Shown: positions 25,530 to 32,948 of the stretch, in pieces
Numbering within the stretch: position 1 is the stretch's first letter
Layout of the letters: each line of letters begins with the position of its first letter
DNA from: Halosimplex halophilum
GTDB lineage: Archaea; Halobacteriota; Halobacteria; Halobacteriales; Haloarculaceae
Assembly (NCBI RefSeq): GCF_004698125.1
Contig: NZ_ML214297.1
Span: 744,001 to 808,000 of the forward strand
DNA: 64,000 nucleotides
Reading direction: 5' to 3'
Translations under genes and position numbers: made by a program
The notes under the pieces: model-generated
Databases searched by the model: none
What the model was told of the DNA's origin: nothing
The model's input: the letters and a program-made list of their open reading frames with translations, nothing else

Positions 25530-26603
25530 CTACGAGGTCACGTCCCGGTAGACCGACGGGTCGAATATCTCGTCGGTCCCGACGGGGTCGGAGAGCTGGC
25601 CCAGCGCGCGCATCCGTTCGATGCAGACCTCGGTGCCGTCGACGATAGCCCGCGGGTCCGAGACGTAGCTGGAGAGCGGCGAGCGGACGGCCTGCTCGGC
25701 GAGGTCGCGTGACAGGCGGTCGCCGAAGGCACTGCTTACCGCCCGCGCCGCCTCGGCCGGTCGCTCGGTGATGAGTTCCGTCGCGTTGACGTGCTCGCGG
25801 ACTACCGCGTTCGCGACCTCCGGGTGGTCGTCCCGGACCCTGTCGTGCATGAACATGACGCCGCCCGGGGAGTCGGACATGAACGCGCCGGCGCGGGTGA
25901 TCCGACGGAACGGCGCGTCCCGGGCGTCGAGCACGGTAGGGATCGGTTCCATGATGAGCGTCCCGTCGGCGTTCCCGGACAGCAGCGACCGCCGGACCGG
26001 GCCGAGCCCGGCCATGTTCTCGACCTCGACCCCGTCGGCGCCGACCCCGAGCTCCTCGTCGAGCCACTGCCGCAACAGCACGTACGCGACGCTGCCCTTC
26101 GGGAACGTCGAGAACCTGAACCGGCGGCCGTGTCGCGCCCGGAACTCCGCGAACGCGTCGGCCCCGTGTTCGTCGTAGAGCGCCGCGAACTCCTCGCTCG
26201 TGACGACCGCGAACCCGCCCGTCTGGTTCGCCGCAGTCACCTTCCCCGGGATGCCCTCGTGTTTCATGCGGATCGCCGGCGTGATCCCGACGAACGCCAC
26301 GTCCACGTCGCCGTCGGAGTAGGCCGACACGATGTTCAGTCCCTGGTTGGCGAAGTTCGTCGCCTCGACCGACGGGTCGATATCGGACAGCGCGTCCCGT
26401 TCGTCCATCACGAGAAACTGCAGGAACGGGAAGATCGGCTTGTACGCGACCGAGAGCGTCTCGAGACCGCTCCCGCCCAGCACCGACCCGCACCCCGCGA
26501 GACCGCTCGCGGTCGCGACACCGCCGGCTTTCAGGAACCTCCGTCGGGTGGCACTGGCCGTCCCGGACTGCACGCCCGATTTTTTAGGCTTGCCTAAATC
26601 CAT
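25530..26603 (-). CDS. Tat lipoprotein, SsuA/NMT1-like ABC solute-binding protein
   Basis: 357 residues. The ATG at 26603 is favoured by a TATA-like TTTTATC about 28 bp upstream and by the Tat lead ATRRRFLKAGGVATASGLAG ending in the lipobox Cys. The fold resembles the SsuA/TauA/NMT1 group (sulfonates, nitrate, thiamine precursors): LSVAYKPIFPFLQFLV and DVAFVGITPAIRMKHEG. The first codons contain a DtxR-like dyad (26583-26598), which points to iron or manganese control. The ligand may therefore be a metal-linked compound, but this is inference. A GTG start at about 26570 downstream of the dyad is possible. Confidence 0.88.
   Translation of the reverse strand: MDLGKPKKSGVQSGTASATRRRFLKAGGVATASGLAGCGSVLGGSGLETLSVAYKPIFPFLQFLVMDERDALSDIDPSVEATNFANQGLNIVSAYSDGDVDVAFVGITPAIRMKHEGIPGKVTAANQTGGFAVVTSEEFAALYDEHGADAFAEFRARHGRRFRFSTFPKGSVAYVLLRQWLDEELGVGADGVEVENMAGLGPVRRSLLSGNADGTLIMEPIPTVLDARDAPFRRITRAGAFMSDSPGGVMFMHDRVRDDHPEVANAVVREHVNATELITERPAEAARAVSSAFGDRLSRDLAEQAVRSPLSSYVSDPRAIVDGTEVCIERMRALGQLSDPVGTDEIFDPSVYRDVTS
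26583..26598 (-). promoter_or_regulatory. DtxR-like dyad at the start of the Ssu-type ABC operon
   Basis: TTTAGGC-TT-GCCTAAA is a perfect 7-2-7 palindrome covering codons 2 to 7 of the binding-protein gene. It lies about +5 to +20 from the transcript start implied by the TATA box at about 26628-26635. TTAGG(C/T)...(G/A)CCTAA is the core of DtxR-family metal-repressor sites. The fit is by eye. Confidence 0.55.
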
Positions 26604-26794
26604 GCCCGGAGCTTTCGTCGGGCGAGTGATAAAATCTGTCCCGAACGGGATCGGCTCCAGTGCCGGATCGGTTCGTCGGGTCGGACCGCGCCCGGCGTCT
26701 GGACGCTCCCTTCGACGGGGGATACACTGCTGGGAACGGGTGAACGGAAAGAACACGCAGCGTCGGCGGGCCCGGTCGATCCGGGCCGGAGCCG

Positions 26795-28717
26795 TTACTC
26801 TTCGGCCGGTTCGTCGGCGTCGCCGGGGTCCTCGGGACCGCCGGGGCCGGGCGAGCCGGCGCCGGTCTGGAAGACGAACTCGTGTTCCTCCTCGGTCTCG
26901 AAGTTACCCAGGCCGTCGCCGAGGTACTGGGCGTAGCGGGTGAGCTCCTCCGCGCGCGAGGAGACCTCGTTGAGCTCGGCGGCCTGTTCCTCGGCGGCGC
27001 CGGCGACGTTCTCGCTCTCGGACATCGTGTCCTCGGCGAGGTCGGCGGCCTGCTCGATCATGCTCGCGACCTCGCGGATGCTGTCGAGCGAGTCGCCGAA
27101 GTCGACGTTGGGGTTGTCGGCCGCGAAGTCCTCGAGCTGCGCGGCGACGCCGTCCATCTCCTCGGAGATGTTCTGCAGGCGCTCCTTCTGGTCGTAGGCG
27201 TCGTCGGAGATCTTCTGGATGGAGTCGGCGACCTGCTCGCTGGCGTCGCGGACCGTCTCGGCGCTCTGCTGGACCGAGCGACCGCTCTCCTCGACCTCGC
27301 TCGCGAAGGTCTTGAGCTGGCCGGTCGTCATCTCCAGCTCGGTCAGCATCTCGTTGAAGTCCTCGGCGATCTGGTCCATCGCCTCGTTCTCGCCCTCGGG
27401 CTCCATGCGCTGGGTGAGGTCGCCGCGGGCGCAGGCCTGCATGATCTCCGAGTACTCCTCGGCGCGGTCCTGGAGGTAGTTCGACAGCTCCATCGCCTCG
27501 GCCCGGGAGACCTCCGCCTCCTTGCGGGCGCGTTCGGCCTCGTCGATCTGCTCGCGCAGCGAGTCGCGCATCGACGCGAACCCGCCGTAGAGCTGGCCGA
27601 TGCTGTCGATGCGGCCCGACTGGATGTCGACGTCGAGGTTACCCTCCTCCATCTCCTGGGCCTTGCCCTTCAGGCGGTCGATCGACGAGGAGGTGTTGTA
27701 CCCCAGGGCCGCGCCGATGAGCAACATCACGAGCACGGCGCCGGCGGTCGCGATCATGCCGAACTGCTGGACCTGCTGGACGTCACCGAAGAGCACGTCC
27801 GTCGGCGCGTGGACGAGCACCGCCCAGTCCTCGGAGCTCCCGGGGACGAGGACGGGCGCGTACCCGACTGCGTACTCCTCGCTCATGACCTGACTGTTCG
27901 TCTGGCTCGGGTCGACCCCGCCCGCCTCGGACAGCGAGACCGCCCGGTCGACGGTCGCCTGGTCGCCGTAGGCGGTCAGCGTCTCGTCGGCGTTCGTGTC
28001 CGGGTTGCTCGCCTTCTCGTCGACCAGGATGGTCCCGCTCTCGTTGACGACCGCCGTGAAGCCGCCCTCGGCGCGGTCGGACCCCTGGAGGCGGCTCGAG
28101 ATGTCGGTCGTGGCGACCTCGACGAGCAGGTACCGCCCGGTCGTGCCGTTGATGAGGCTCGCGAAGCCGACGACAGGGACGCCGTTGGGCGTCTGGTAGA
28201 CGCTGGAGACTTTCACCTCGTTCGCCTCCTGGAAGTTCCGTTCTGTGACCCAGTCGCGGACCGTCCCGTCGACCTCCGTCCCGGGCGCGACGGTCTGGCT
28301 GGCGACGAACGTGTTCTGGCCCGGGCCGCCCCGGATGAGGTGCATCGAACTCACGTCGCTCGGCATCTGGCTCCGCTGGCGTTCGCGCAGCGTCCGCGAC
28401 ATGGAGTCCCCGTCGTTGCCCCGGTAAGCGGGGTCGCCCGAGGCCAGTCGCGTCGACAGCCGGTTGCTCTCCAGCCACTGGCTGACGAGGTTCGACTCCT
28501 GGACCGCGAGGCCCTGGTACTCGCTCTCGACCTGGTCGCGGGTGTGGTCGACGAACTGCTGGGTGCCGACGAGCCCGACCGCACCGATCGCCAGGCCCAT
28601 CACCAGCAGCACGATGAGGAACTTCAGCGCGAATCGTTTCCTGACGAAGTCCGGAACCACCGTCCGGACGACACCCATTGCTCCACCACTGCCGCTGTCG
28701 CTGTCTTCGCTGCTCAT
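26795..28717 (-). CDS. Receptor-like membrane protein with two HAMP domains but no chemotaxis signalling tip
   Basis: 640 residues. A helix at about 29-52 and a second at about 318-340 flank an extracellular Cache-like domain (about 55-312). HAMP-like segments follow (about 341-395 and 410-465), then a coiled coil (about 465-605) and a Gly/Pro/Glu-rich tail. The organisation is that of haloarchaeal transducers (Htr proteins). However, the conserved hairpin that binds CheA/CheW, with its I-A-E-Q-T-N-x-L-A-L-N-A-A-I-E-A-A-R-A-G sequence, is missing. The two coiled-coil arms are joined by a short turn (about 531-541, AADNPNVDFGD). It may sense an external compound without signalling through CheA. 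Confidence 0.8.
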   Translation of the reverse strand: MSSEDSDSGSGGAMGVVRTVVPDFVRKRFALKFLIVLLVMGLAIGAVGLVGTQQFVDHTRDQVESEYQGLAVQESNLVSQWLESNRLSTRLASGDPAYRGNDGDSMSRTLRERQRSQMPSDVSSMHLIRGGPGQNTFVASQTVAPGTEVDGTVRDWVTERNFQEANEVKVSSVYQTPNGVPVVGFASLINGTTGRYLLVEVATTDISSRLQGSDRAEGGFTAVVNESGTILVDEKASNPDTNADETLTAYGDQATVDRAVSLSEAGGVDPSQTNSQVMSEEYAVGYAPVLVPGSSEDWAVLVHAPTDVLFGDVQQVQQFGMIATAGAVLVMLLIGAALGYNTSSSIDRLKGKAQEMEEGNLDVDIQSGRIDSIGQLYGGFASMRDSLREQIDEAERARKEAEVSRAEAMELSNYLQDRAEEYSEIMQACARGDLTQRMEPEGENEAMDQIAEDFNEMLTELEMTTGQLKTFASEVEESGRSVQQSAETVRDASEQVADSIQKISDDAYDQKERLQNISEEMDGVAAQLEDFAADNPNVDFGDSLDSIREVASMIEQAADLAEDTMSESENVAGAAEEQAAELNEVSSRAEELTRYAQYLGDGLGNFETEEEHEFVFQTGAGSPGPGGPEDPGDADEPAEE

Positions 28718-28845
28718 GTGTCCTGTCTCCGTTCGGTCGGCGATCGATACCCCGTGTCCGGGTCACCGTCGGCCGGGGACAGCCCCCGGAACCCTGACTC
28801 GACTGCTCTGCTGTGCCCCTTGCCCATGGAATCCCATGTCCGACT

Positions 28846-28860
28846 ATCTCATATATAGCT
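28846..28860 (-). promoter_or_regulatory. Probable TATA element of the receptor-like gene
   Basis: On the minus strand CTATATATGAG lies about 130 bp before the start at 28717, implying a 5' leader of roughly 100 nt. No closer TATA was seen. Confidence 0.35.
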
Positions 28861-28968
28861 TTGGAGTAAGGTGAGGCCAGATATGACAACGTGACACGTT
28901 ACTGGCCCGAACGGACGGGCGGCCGGGATCCCTGCGGATTTAAGCCGAGTCCCCTCCCAGCGACGGGT

Positions 28969-29925
28969 ATGACCGACCTCGTGACCGCCGGCGAGTCGAT
29001 GCTCAGGCTCTCGCCGCCGGACCACCAGCGCCTCGAAGCGATGGACGAACTCGACGTGCACGTCGCGGGCGCCGAGAGCAACGTCGCCGTCGCCGCCGGG
29101 CGGCTCGGCCTCGACACCGCCTGGGTGTCGAAACTGCCCGACTCCCCGCTGGGCCGGCGGGTGACCAGCGCCCTGGGCACCCACGGCGTCGACGCCGACG
29201 TGGTCTGGGACGACGACGCCCGCATGGGCACCTACTACGTCGAGATGGCCGGCAAACCCCGCGGGACCAACGTCATCTACGACCGCGCCGACTCGGCGGT
29301 CACCACCGCCACCGCGGACGAACTCGCCACCGACCGGATCGCCGCGGCCGACGCCTTCCACACGACCGGGATCACGCCCGCCCTCTCCGAGACGCTGCGG
29401 GGAACGACGGCGGACCTGCTCGAACTCGCCGGCGACCACGACACGACGACGGTCTTCGACGTGAACTATCGCTCGAAGCTCTGGTCCCCCGAGGAGGCCC
29501 GCGACACCCTGGAGGATCTGTTCCCCGACGTCGACGTGCTCGTCGTCGCCGTCCGCGACGCCCGTACCGTTCTCGACCGCGAGGGTGACGCCGAGGCCAT
29601 CTCCCGGGGACTCGCCGAGGAGTTCGGCTTCGAGCTGACGCTGGTGACCCGGGGCGGCGAGGGGTCGCTCGCGCTCGCGGACGGCGAGGTACACGAACAG
29701 GGCGTCTTCGAGGCCGACGAGTACGACACCGTCGGCACCGGCGACGCCTTCGTCGGCGGCTTCCTCGCCTCGTGGCTCGACGGGGGGTCGGTCCCCGAGG
29801 CCCTGGAGTACGGCGCGGCCACGGCCTCGCTCAAGCGGACCATCCCCGGCGACATCGCCCTGGTCAGTCCCGAGGAAGTCGAGCGGGTCGTCGAGTCCGG
29901 CGAACAGGGCGGGATCTCCCGGTAG
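28969..29925 (+). CDS. kdgK: 2-keto-3-deoxygluconate (KDG) kinase, PfkB family
   Basis: 318 residues. The ATG at 28969 is 28 bp after a TATA-like TTTAAG, so the gene is probably leaderless. PfkB landmarks are the N-terminal GESMLRL and [16 protein letters not shown], and the [15 protein letters not shown] anion-hole/catalytic motif at about 251-265. The N-terminal sequence and [11 protein letters not shown] fit KDG kinases. It phosphorylates KDG (possibly also the galactonate analogue) with ATP in the semi-phosphorylative Entner-Doudoroff pathway. Pyruvate kinase and a ROK kinase lie 3-6 kb downstream. Ribokinase or fructokinase is less likely. Confidence 0.88.
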   Translation: MTDLVTAGESMLRLSPPDHQRLEAMDELDVHVAGAESNVAVAAGRLGLDTAWVSKLPDSPLGRRVTSALGTHGVDADVVWDDDARMGTYYVEMAGKPRGTNVIYDRADSAVTTATADELATDRIAAADAFHTTGITPALSETLRGTTADLLELAGDHDTTTVFDVNYRSKLWSPEEARDTLEDLFPDVDVLVVAVRDARTVLDREGDAEAISRGLAEEFGFELTLVTRGGEGSLALADGEVHEQGVFEADEYDTVGTGDAFVGGFLASWLDGGSVPEALEYGAATASLKRTIPGDIALVSPEEVERVVESGEQGGISR

Positions 29926-29940
29926 CCGGGCGGTCCGCCG

Positions 29941-30687
29941 TCATTCGCTCGCTTCGAACGCCCGGACGAGCTCCTCCGGGAACGTCTCGGGCGAGAATAC
30001 CGACACGACGTCGCCGGTCTCGATCCGGGTGTCCCCGTCGGGCGTGATGCGGTCGTCGCCCCGTTCGATGCTGACCACCAGCGCCTCGTCGGGGAGGAGC
30101 CCGTCCCCGTTAGCGTCCTCGAGCGTCCTCCCGGTGATCGCGGCGTCCTCCTGGACGGTGAACTCGACCACCTCGGCACCGCCGACCACGCTCTGGAAGT
30201 CGGTGACCGCCGACCGCGGGGAGTCGACCTCGGGCGCGAACGACCCGTAGGGCTGGGTCGTCTCCTCGCGGACGATGTCCTCCCGCTCGATCGTCAGCCC
30301 GGCCGCCGACAGCTGCTGGGCGATCCGGTTGATGTCGCCCGTGTCCGACCCGACGGCCGTGACGACGACGTTCTCCTGCCCGGCGAGCAGTTCGCGCACG
30401 CCGACGACGCCGGGCGTCGCGAGGGCCTCGTTCGCGATGGCCGAGCGCTCGCCCACCGGCGCCGTACAGGTGAACTGCGTCGTCATCCTCCCGTCGGTCG
30501 CCTCGTAGTCGATGTCGGCGTGGTACCCGCGGATGATCCCCGCCTCCTCCAGCTGGCGGATCCGGTTGCGGACCGTCGCGGGCGTCACGTCGACCTCCTC
30601 CGCGATCGTCGGCGCCGTCGTGTTCCGCGCGTCGCCCGCGAGGTAGTAGAGGATGCGCTCGTCGATCTCGTCGATCCGATAACTCAT
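29941..30687 (-). CDS. Lrp/AsnC-type regulator fused to an RCK_C (TrkA-C) domain
   Basis: 248 residues. The start at 30687 gives MSYRIDEIDERILYYLAGDA. The N-terminal AsnC winged helix-turn-helix (about 5-50, TAPTIAEEVDVTPATVRNRI) is followed by a ligand-binding-like middle (about 55-140). A C-terminal RCK_C domain (about 165-245: VVEFTVQEDAAITGRTLED, DGDTRIETGDVVSVF) is the module of potassium-transport regulators that binds ions or cyclic dinucleotides. It converges with kdgK and diverges from the zinc-finger gene, with trkH beyond, so control of potassium uptake is a reasonable inference. Confidence 0.9.
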   Translation of the reverse strand: MSYRIDEIDERILYYLAGDARNTTAPTIAEEVDVTPATVRNRIRQLEEAGIIRGYHADIDYEATDGRMTTQFTCTAPVGERSAIANEALATPGVVGVRELLAGQENVVVTAVGSDTGDINRIAQQLSAAGLTIEREDIVREETTQPYGSFAPEVDSPRSAVTDFQSVVGGAEVVEFTVQEDAAITGRTLEDANGDGLLPDEALVVSIERGDDRITPDGDTRIETGDVVSVFSPETFPEELVRAFEASE

Positions 30688-30800
30688 ACCGGTCGTTGTT
30701 TCGGATCGGCAAAATGAGTTGTGCGATCCGGTCGACACGATCTCGCCGACACCGGGAATAGTGGCCAGTGGTTTCTGAAATAGTAATTAATGGGGACTCA

Positions 30801-30837
30801 ATTTTCGACACGAAAATATATCCGATATATTTTTGTG
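30801..30837. promoter_or_regulatory. Nested palindromes over the promoter between the Lrp-RCK_C and zinc-finger genes
   Basis: ATTTTCG-ACA-CGAAAAT (30801-30817) is a perfect dyad. It overlaps a second one with arms AAAATATAT (30813-30821) and ATATATTTT (30825-30833) around CCG, extended by CAC (30809-30811) and GTG (30835-30837). The second dyad includes the TATA box of the rightward gene, whose ATG is at 30860. It is a likely operator, perhaps for the Lrp-type regulator itself. Confidence 0.55.
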
Positions 30838-30859
30838 CCCGCGTCGAAAACACGCGCAC

Positions 30860-31063
30860 ATGACCAGTGACGAAACGAGTTCGGCGCTGGAGAAGCTACG
30901 GGACTACTACGACCACGAGGAGCTCGTCTGTCCCGACTGCGGGTACGAGGACGAGGGCGGTAGCTGGGACAGCGAGACCGACGGCGAAGTGGTCGAGTAC
31001 ACCCACGAGTGCCCCGAGTGCGGGGCCGTCAGGGAACACACGCTGGAGATCGGCGACGAGTGA
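30860..31063 (+). CDS. Small zinc-finger protein (two CPxCG motifs)
   Basis: 67 residues. The ATG at 30860 lies 27-30 bp from the AT-rich TATA region. The helical N-terminus (SSALEKLRDYYDHEELV) precedes CPDCG (Cys24/Cys27) and CPECG (Cys51/Cys54), which together form one zinc-binding site. It resembles the haloarchaeal HVO_0649-type family of one-domain zinc-finger proteins, which are thought to mediate protein or nucleic-acid contacts. It stands between a potassium-linked regulator and trkH; a link to them is only positional. Confidence 0.82.
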   Translation: MTSDETSSALEKLRDYYDHEELVCPDCGYEDEGGSWDSETDGEVVEYTHECPECGAVREHTLEIGDE

Positions 31064-31271
31064 GTGCGGGACAGGGCCGGCCGAGCGGGACTCGGCCTGA
31101 TCGACACTGTTACACGACCGGCCGCGATGAACGGAGAACGATGAGAGGGGTCGTCGACGGCACGGGGGTTCGCGCGCGACCGGCTGTGGAGCCGGGAGAA
31201 CGCGGGTACCGGCCGTGTGGGGGACGGACGACGGCGTCCGAACGAGCGACACGCTCCGACCGATCCCAGCG

Positions 31272-32807
31272 ATGAACGCCGACGTCCGCGTCGACTGGCG
31301 GGCGAGCGTGAGCCTCACCGGGAGCGTCGTCAAGTGGCTCGCGGTGCCGATGCTGTTCCCGGTGGCTCTGGCGCTGTACTACGGTCAGGGGATCGAGCCG
31401 TTCCTGGTGACCGTCCCGCTCGCCCTCGCGGTCGGCTGGTCGCTGGAGCAACTCCACGACGAGCCCGGAGAGGCGCTGGGCGCCCGCGAGGGGTTCCTGA
31501 TGGTCGCGCTGACGTGGCTGCTGGTCAGTCTCGTCGGCGCCGTCCCGTACGTCGCGGAGGGGTGGCTGACCGCCTACGGGTCGGCCTCGACGCTGAAGTG
31601 GCCGGTCAACGCCCTGTTCGAGTCGATGAGCGGGTTCACCACCACGGGGTCGACCGTGATGGGCACCATCTCCTTCGAGCACCACTCGCGGGCGCTGCTG
31701 ATGTGGCGCCAGCTCTCCCAGTGGCTCGGCGGGATGGGGATCGTCGTCCTCGCCATCGCCATCCTCCCGGAGCTGTCGGTCGGCGGCGCCCAGCTGATGG
31801 ACGCCGAAGCGCCGGGCCCGGGCATCGAGAAACTCACCCCGCGGATCGCCGAGACCGCCCGCACCCTCTGGGGCCTCTATCTCGGCCTGACCGCGCTGGA
31901 GATCGTCGGCCTCTACGCCTTCCACCGGGTCGGCGTCGCGCCAGAGATGACGCTGTACAACGCCGTCGCCCACGGGTTCACGACGATGCCGACCGGCGGG
32001 TTCTCGCCGGAAGCCAGGTCCATCGAGGCGTTCTCCGCGGTGGTCCAGTGGTTCGTGATCCCGTTCATGGTCGCCGCGGGGACGAACTTCGCGCTGTTCT
32101 GGCACTGCTGGAACCGCGACCTCCGGACCGTCGTCGAGGACGTGGAGTTCGGCTCGTATCTGGGGATCATCGGCGTGCTCGCCGCGCTGGTCGCCGGCCT
32201 CCTCTTCACCGCCCCCGGCCACGACGCGCTCACGGGCGCCCTCGAACCGTCGCTGCGCCACGCCGCCTTCCAGGTCACGTCCATCGTCACCACGACGGGG
32301 TACGCGAGCACGAACTTCGACCTCTGGGGCCGACAGGCCAAGTTCGTGCTCCTGTTCGCCATGTTCGTCGGCGGCTCGGCCGGCAGTACCGGCGGGTCGA
32401 TCAAGGTCATCCGCTGGGTCGTGATCGTCAAGTCGCTGTTCCGCGAGCTGTTCACCACGGTCCACCCGGAGGCCGTCGAGCCCGTCCGCCTGGGGGACAC
32501 GGCCATCGACGAGTCGACGATCCGCGGCGTCTACGCCTTCACGCTCCTGTATCTGGTCATCTTCGCCGTCGCGACGGTGGTCGTCGTCCTCGTCGGTCAC
32601 ACCGGGGAGTCGCTGTCGGTGTTCGAGGGGACCAGCGCCGTCGCCGCGACGCTCGGCAACGTCGGCCCCGGCGTCGTCGGCCCGATGGCGAACTTCGAGG
32701 GGTTCCCCGCCCTCTCGAAGCTGCTGATGGTCTTCCTGATGTGGATCGGCCGCCTGGAGATCTTCCCCGTGCTCGTCCTGCTCACGCGGGCGTACTGGCG
32801 ATCCTGA
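31272..32807 (+). CDS. trkH: TrkH-family potassium uptake protein
   Basis: 511 residues. The ATG at 31272 is preferred over upstream starts because the first helix then follows a short basic lead (MNADVRVDWRASVSLTGSVV). The four pore-loop repeats of the Trk/Ktr family are visible: SMSGFTTTGSTV, AHGFTTMPTGGFS, VTSIVTTTGYAST and TLGNVGPGV, the selectivity-filter glycines being in each. It takes up potassium, the main compatible solute of haloarchaea. No trkA gene is adjacent; the Lrp-RCK_C regulator upstream may supply control. The 208 bp gap before it shows no clear gene. Confidence 0.93.
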   Translation: MNADVRVDWRASVSLTGSVVKWLAVPMLFPVALALYYGQGIEPFLVTVPLALAVGWSLEQLHDEPGEALGAREGFLMVALTWLLVSLVGAVPYVAEGWLTAYGSASTLKWPVNALFESMSGFTTTGSTVMGTISFEHHSRALLMWRQLSQWLGGMGIVVLAIAILPELSVGGAQLMDAEAPGPGIEKLTPRIAETARTLWGLYLGLTALEIVGLYAFHRVGVAPEMTLYNAVAHGFTTMPTGGFSPEARSIEAFSAVVQWFVIPFMVAAGTNFALFWHCWNRDLRTVVEDVEFGSYLGIIGVLAALVAGLLFTAPGHDALTGALEPSLRHAAFQVTSIVTTTGYASTNFDLWGRQAKFVLLFAMFVGGSAGSTGGSIKVIRWVVIVKSLFRELFTTVHPEAVEPVRLGDTAIDESTIRGVYAFTLLYLVIFAVATVVVVLVGHTGESLSVFEGTSAVAATLGNVGPGVVGPMANFEGFPALSKLLMVFLMWIGRLEIFPVLVLLTRAYWRS

Positions 32808-32878
32808 CGGCCGTCGACTGGCGATACGCGGCGAGGCTCCGGGATGCGAGGACCGCCGGTAAAGAACGGTAGACAAAC

Positions 32879-32886
32879 CCTTTATT
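32879..32886 (+). promoter_or_regulatory. TATA element upstream of pyruvate kinase
   Basis: CCTTTATT is centred about 26 bp before an ATG at 32909, not before the pyruvate kinase ATG at 32949. This places the likely transcript start at the short leader frame 32909-32947. Confidence 0.5.
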
Positions 32887-32908
32887 CCTGCCGCGGGAAG
32901 CCGTTCAC

Positions 32909-32947
32909 ATGAACCGAACACCGACGCCGCGGGGGGTATCGATCTGA
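32909..32947 (+). CDS. Short leader frame in front of pyruvate kinase
   Basis: ATG to TGA encodes a 12-residue peptide (MNRTPTPRGVSI). Its ATG is at leaderless distance from the TATA box, and its stop ends 1 bp before the pyruvate kinase ATG, in a different frame. A leader peptide that couples or regulates translation is possible; it may also be chance. Confidence 0.35.
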   Translation: MNRTPTPRGVSI

Positions 32948-32948
32948 G

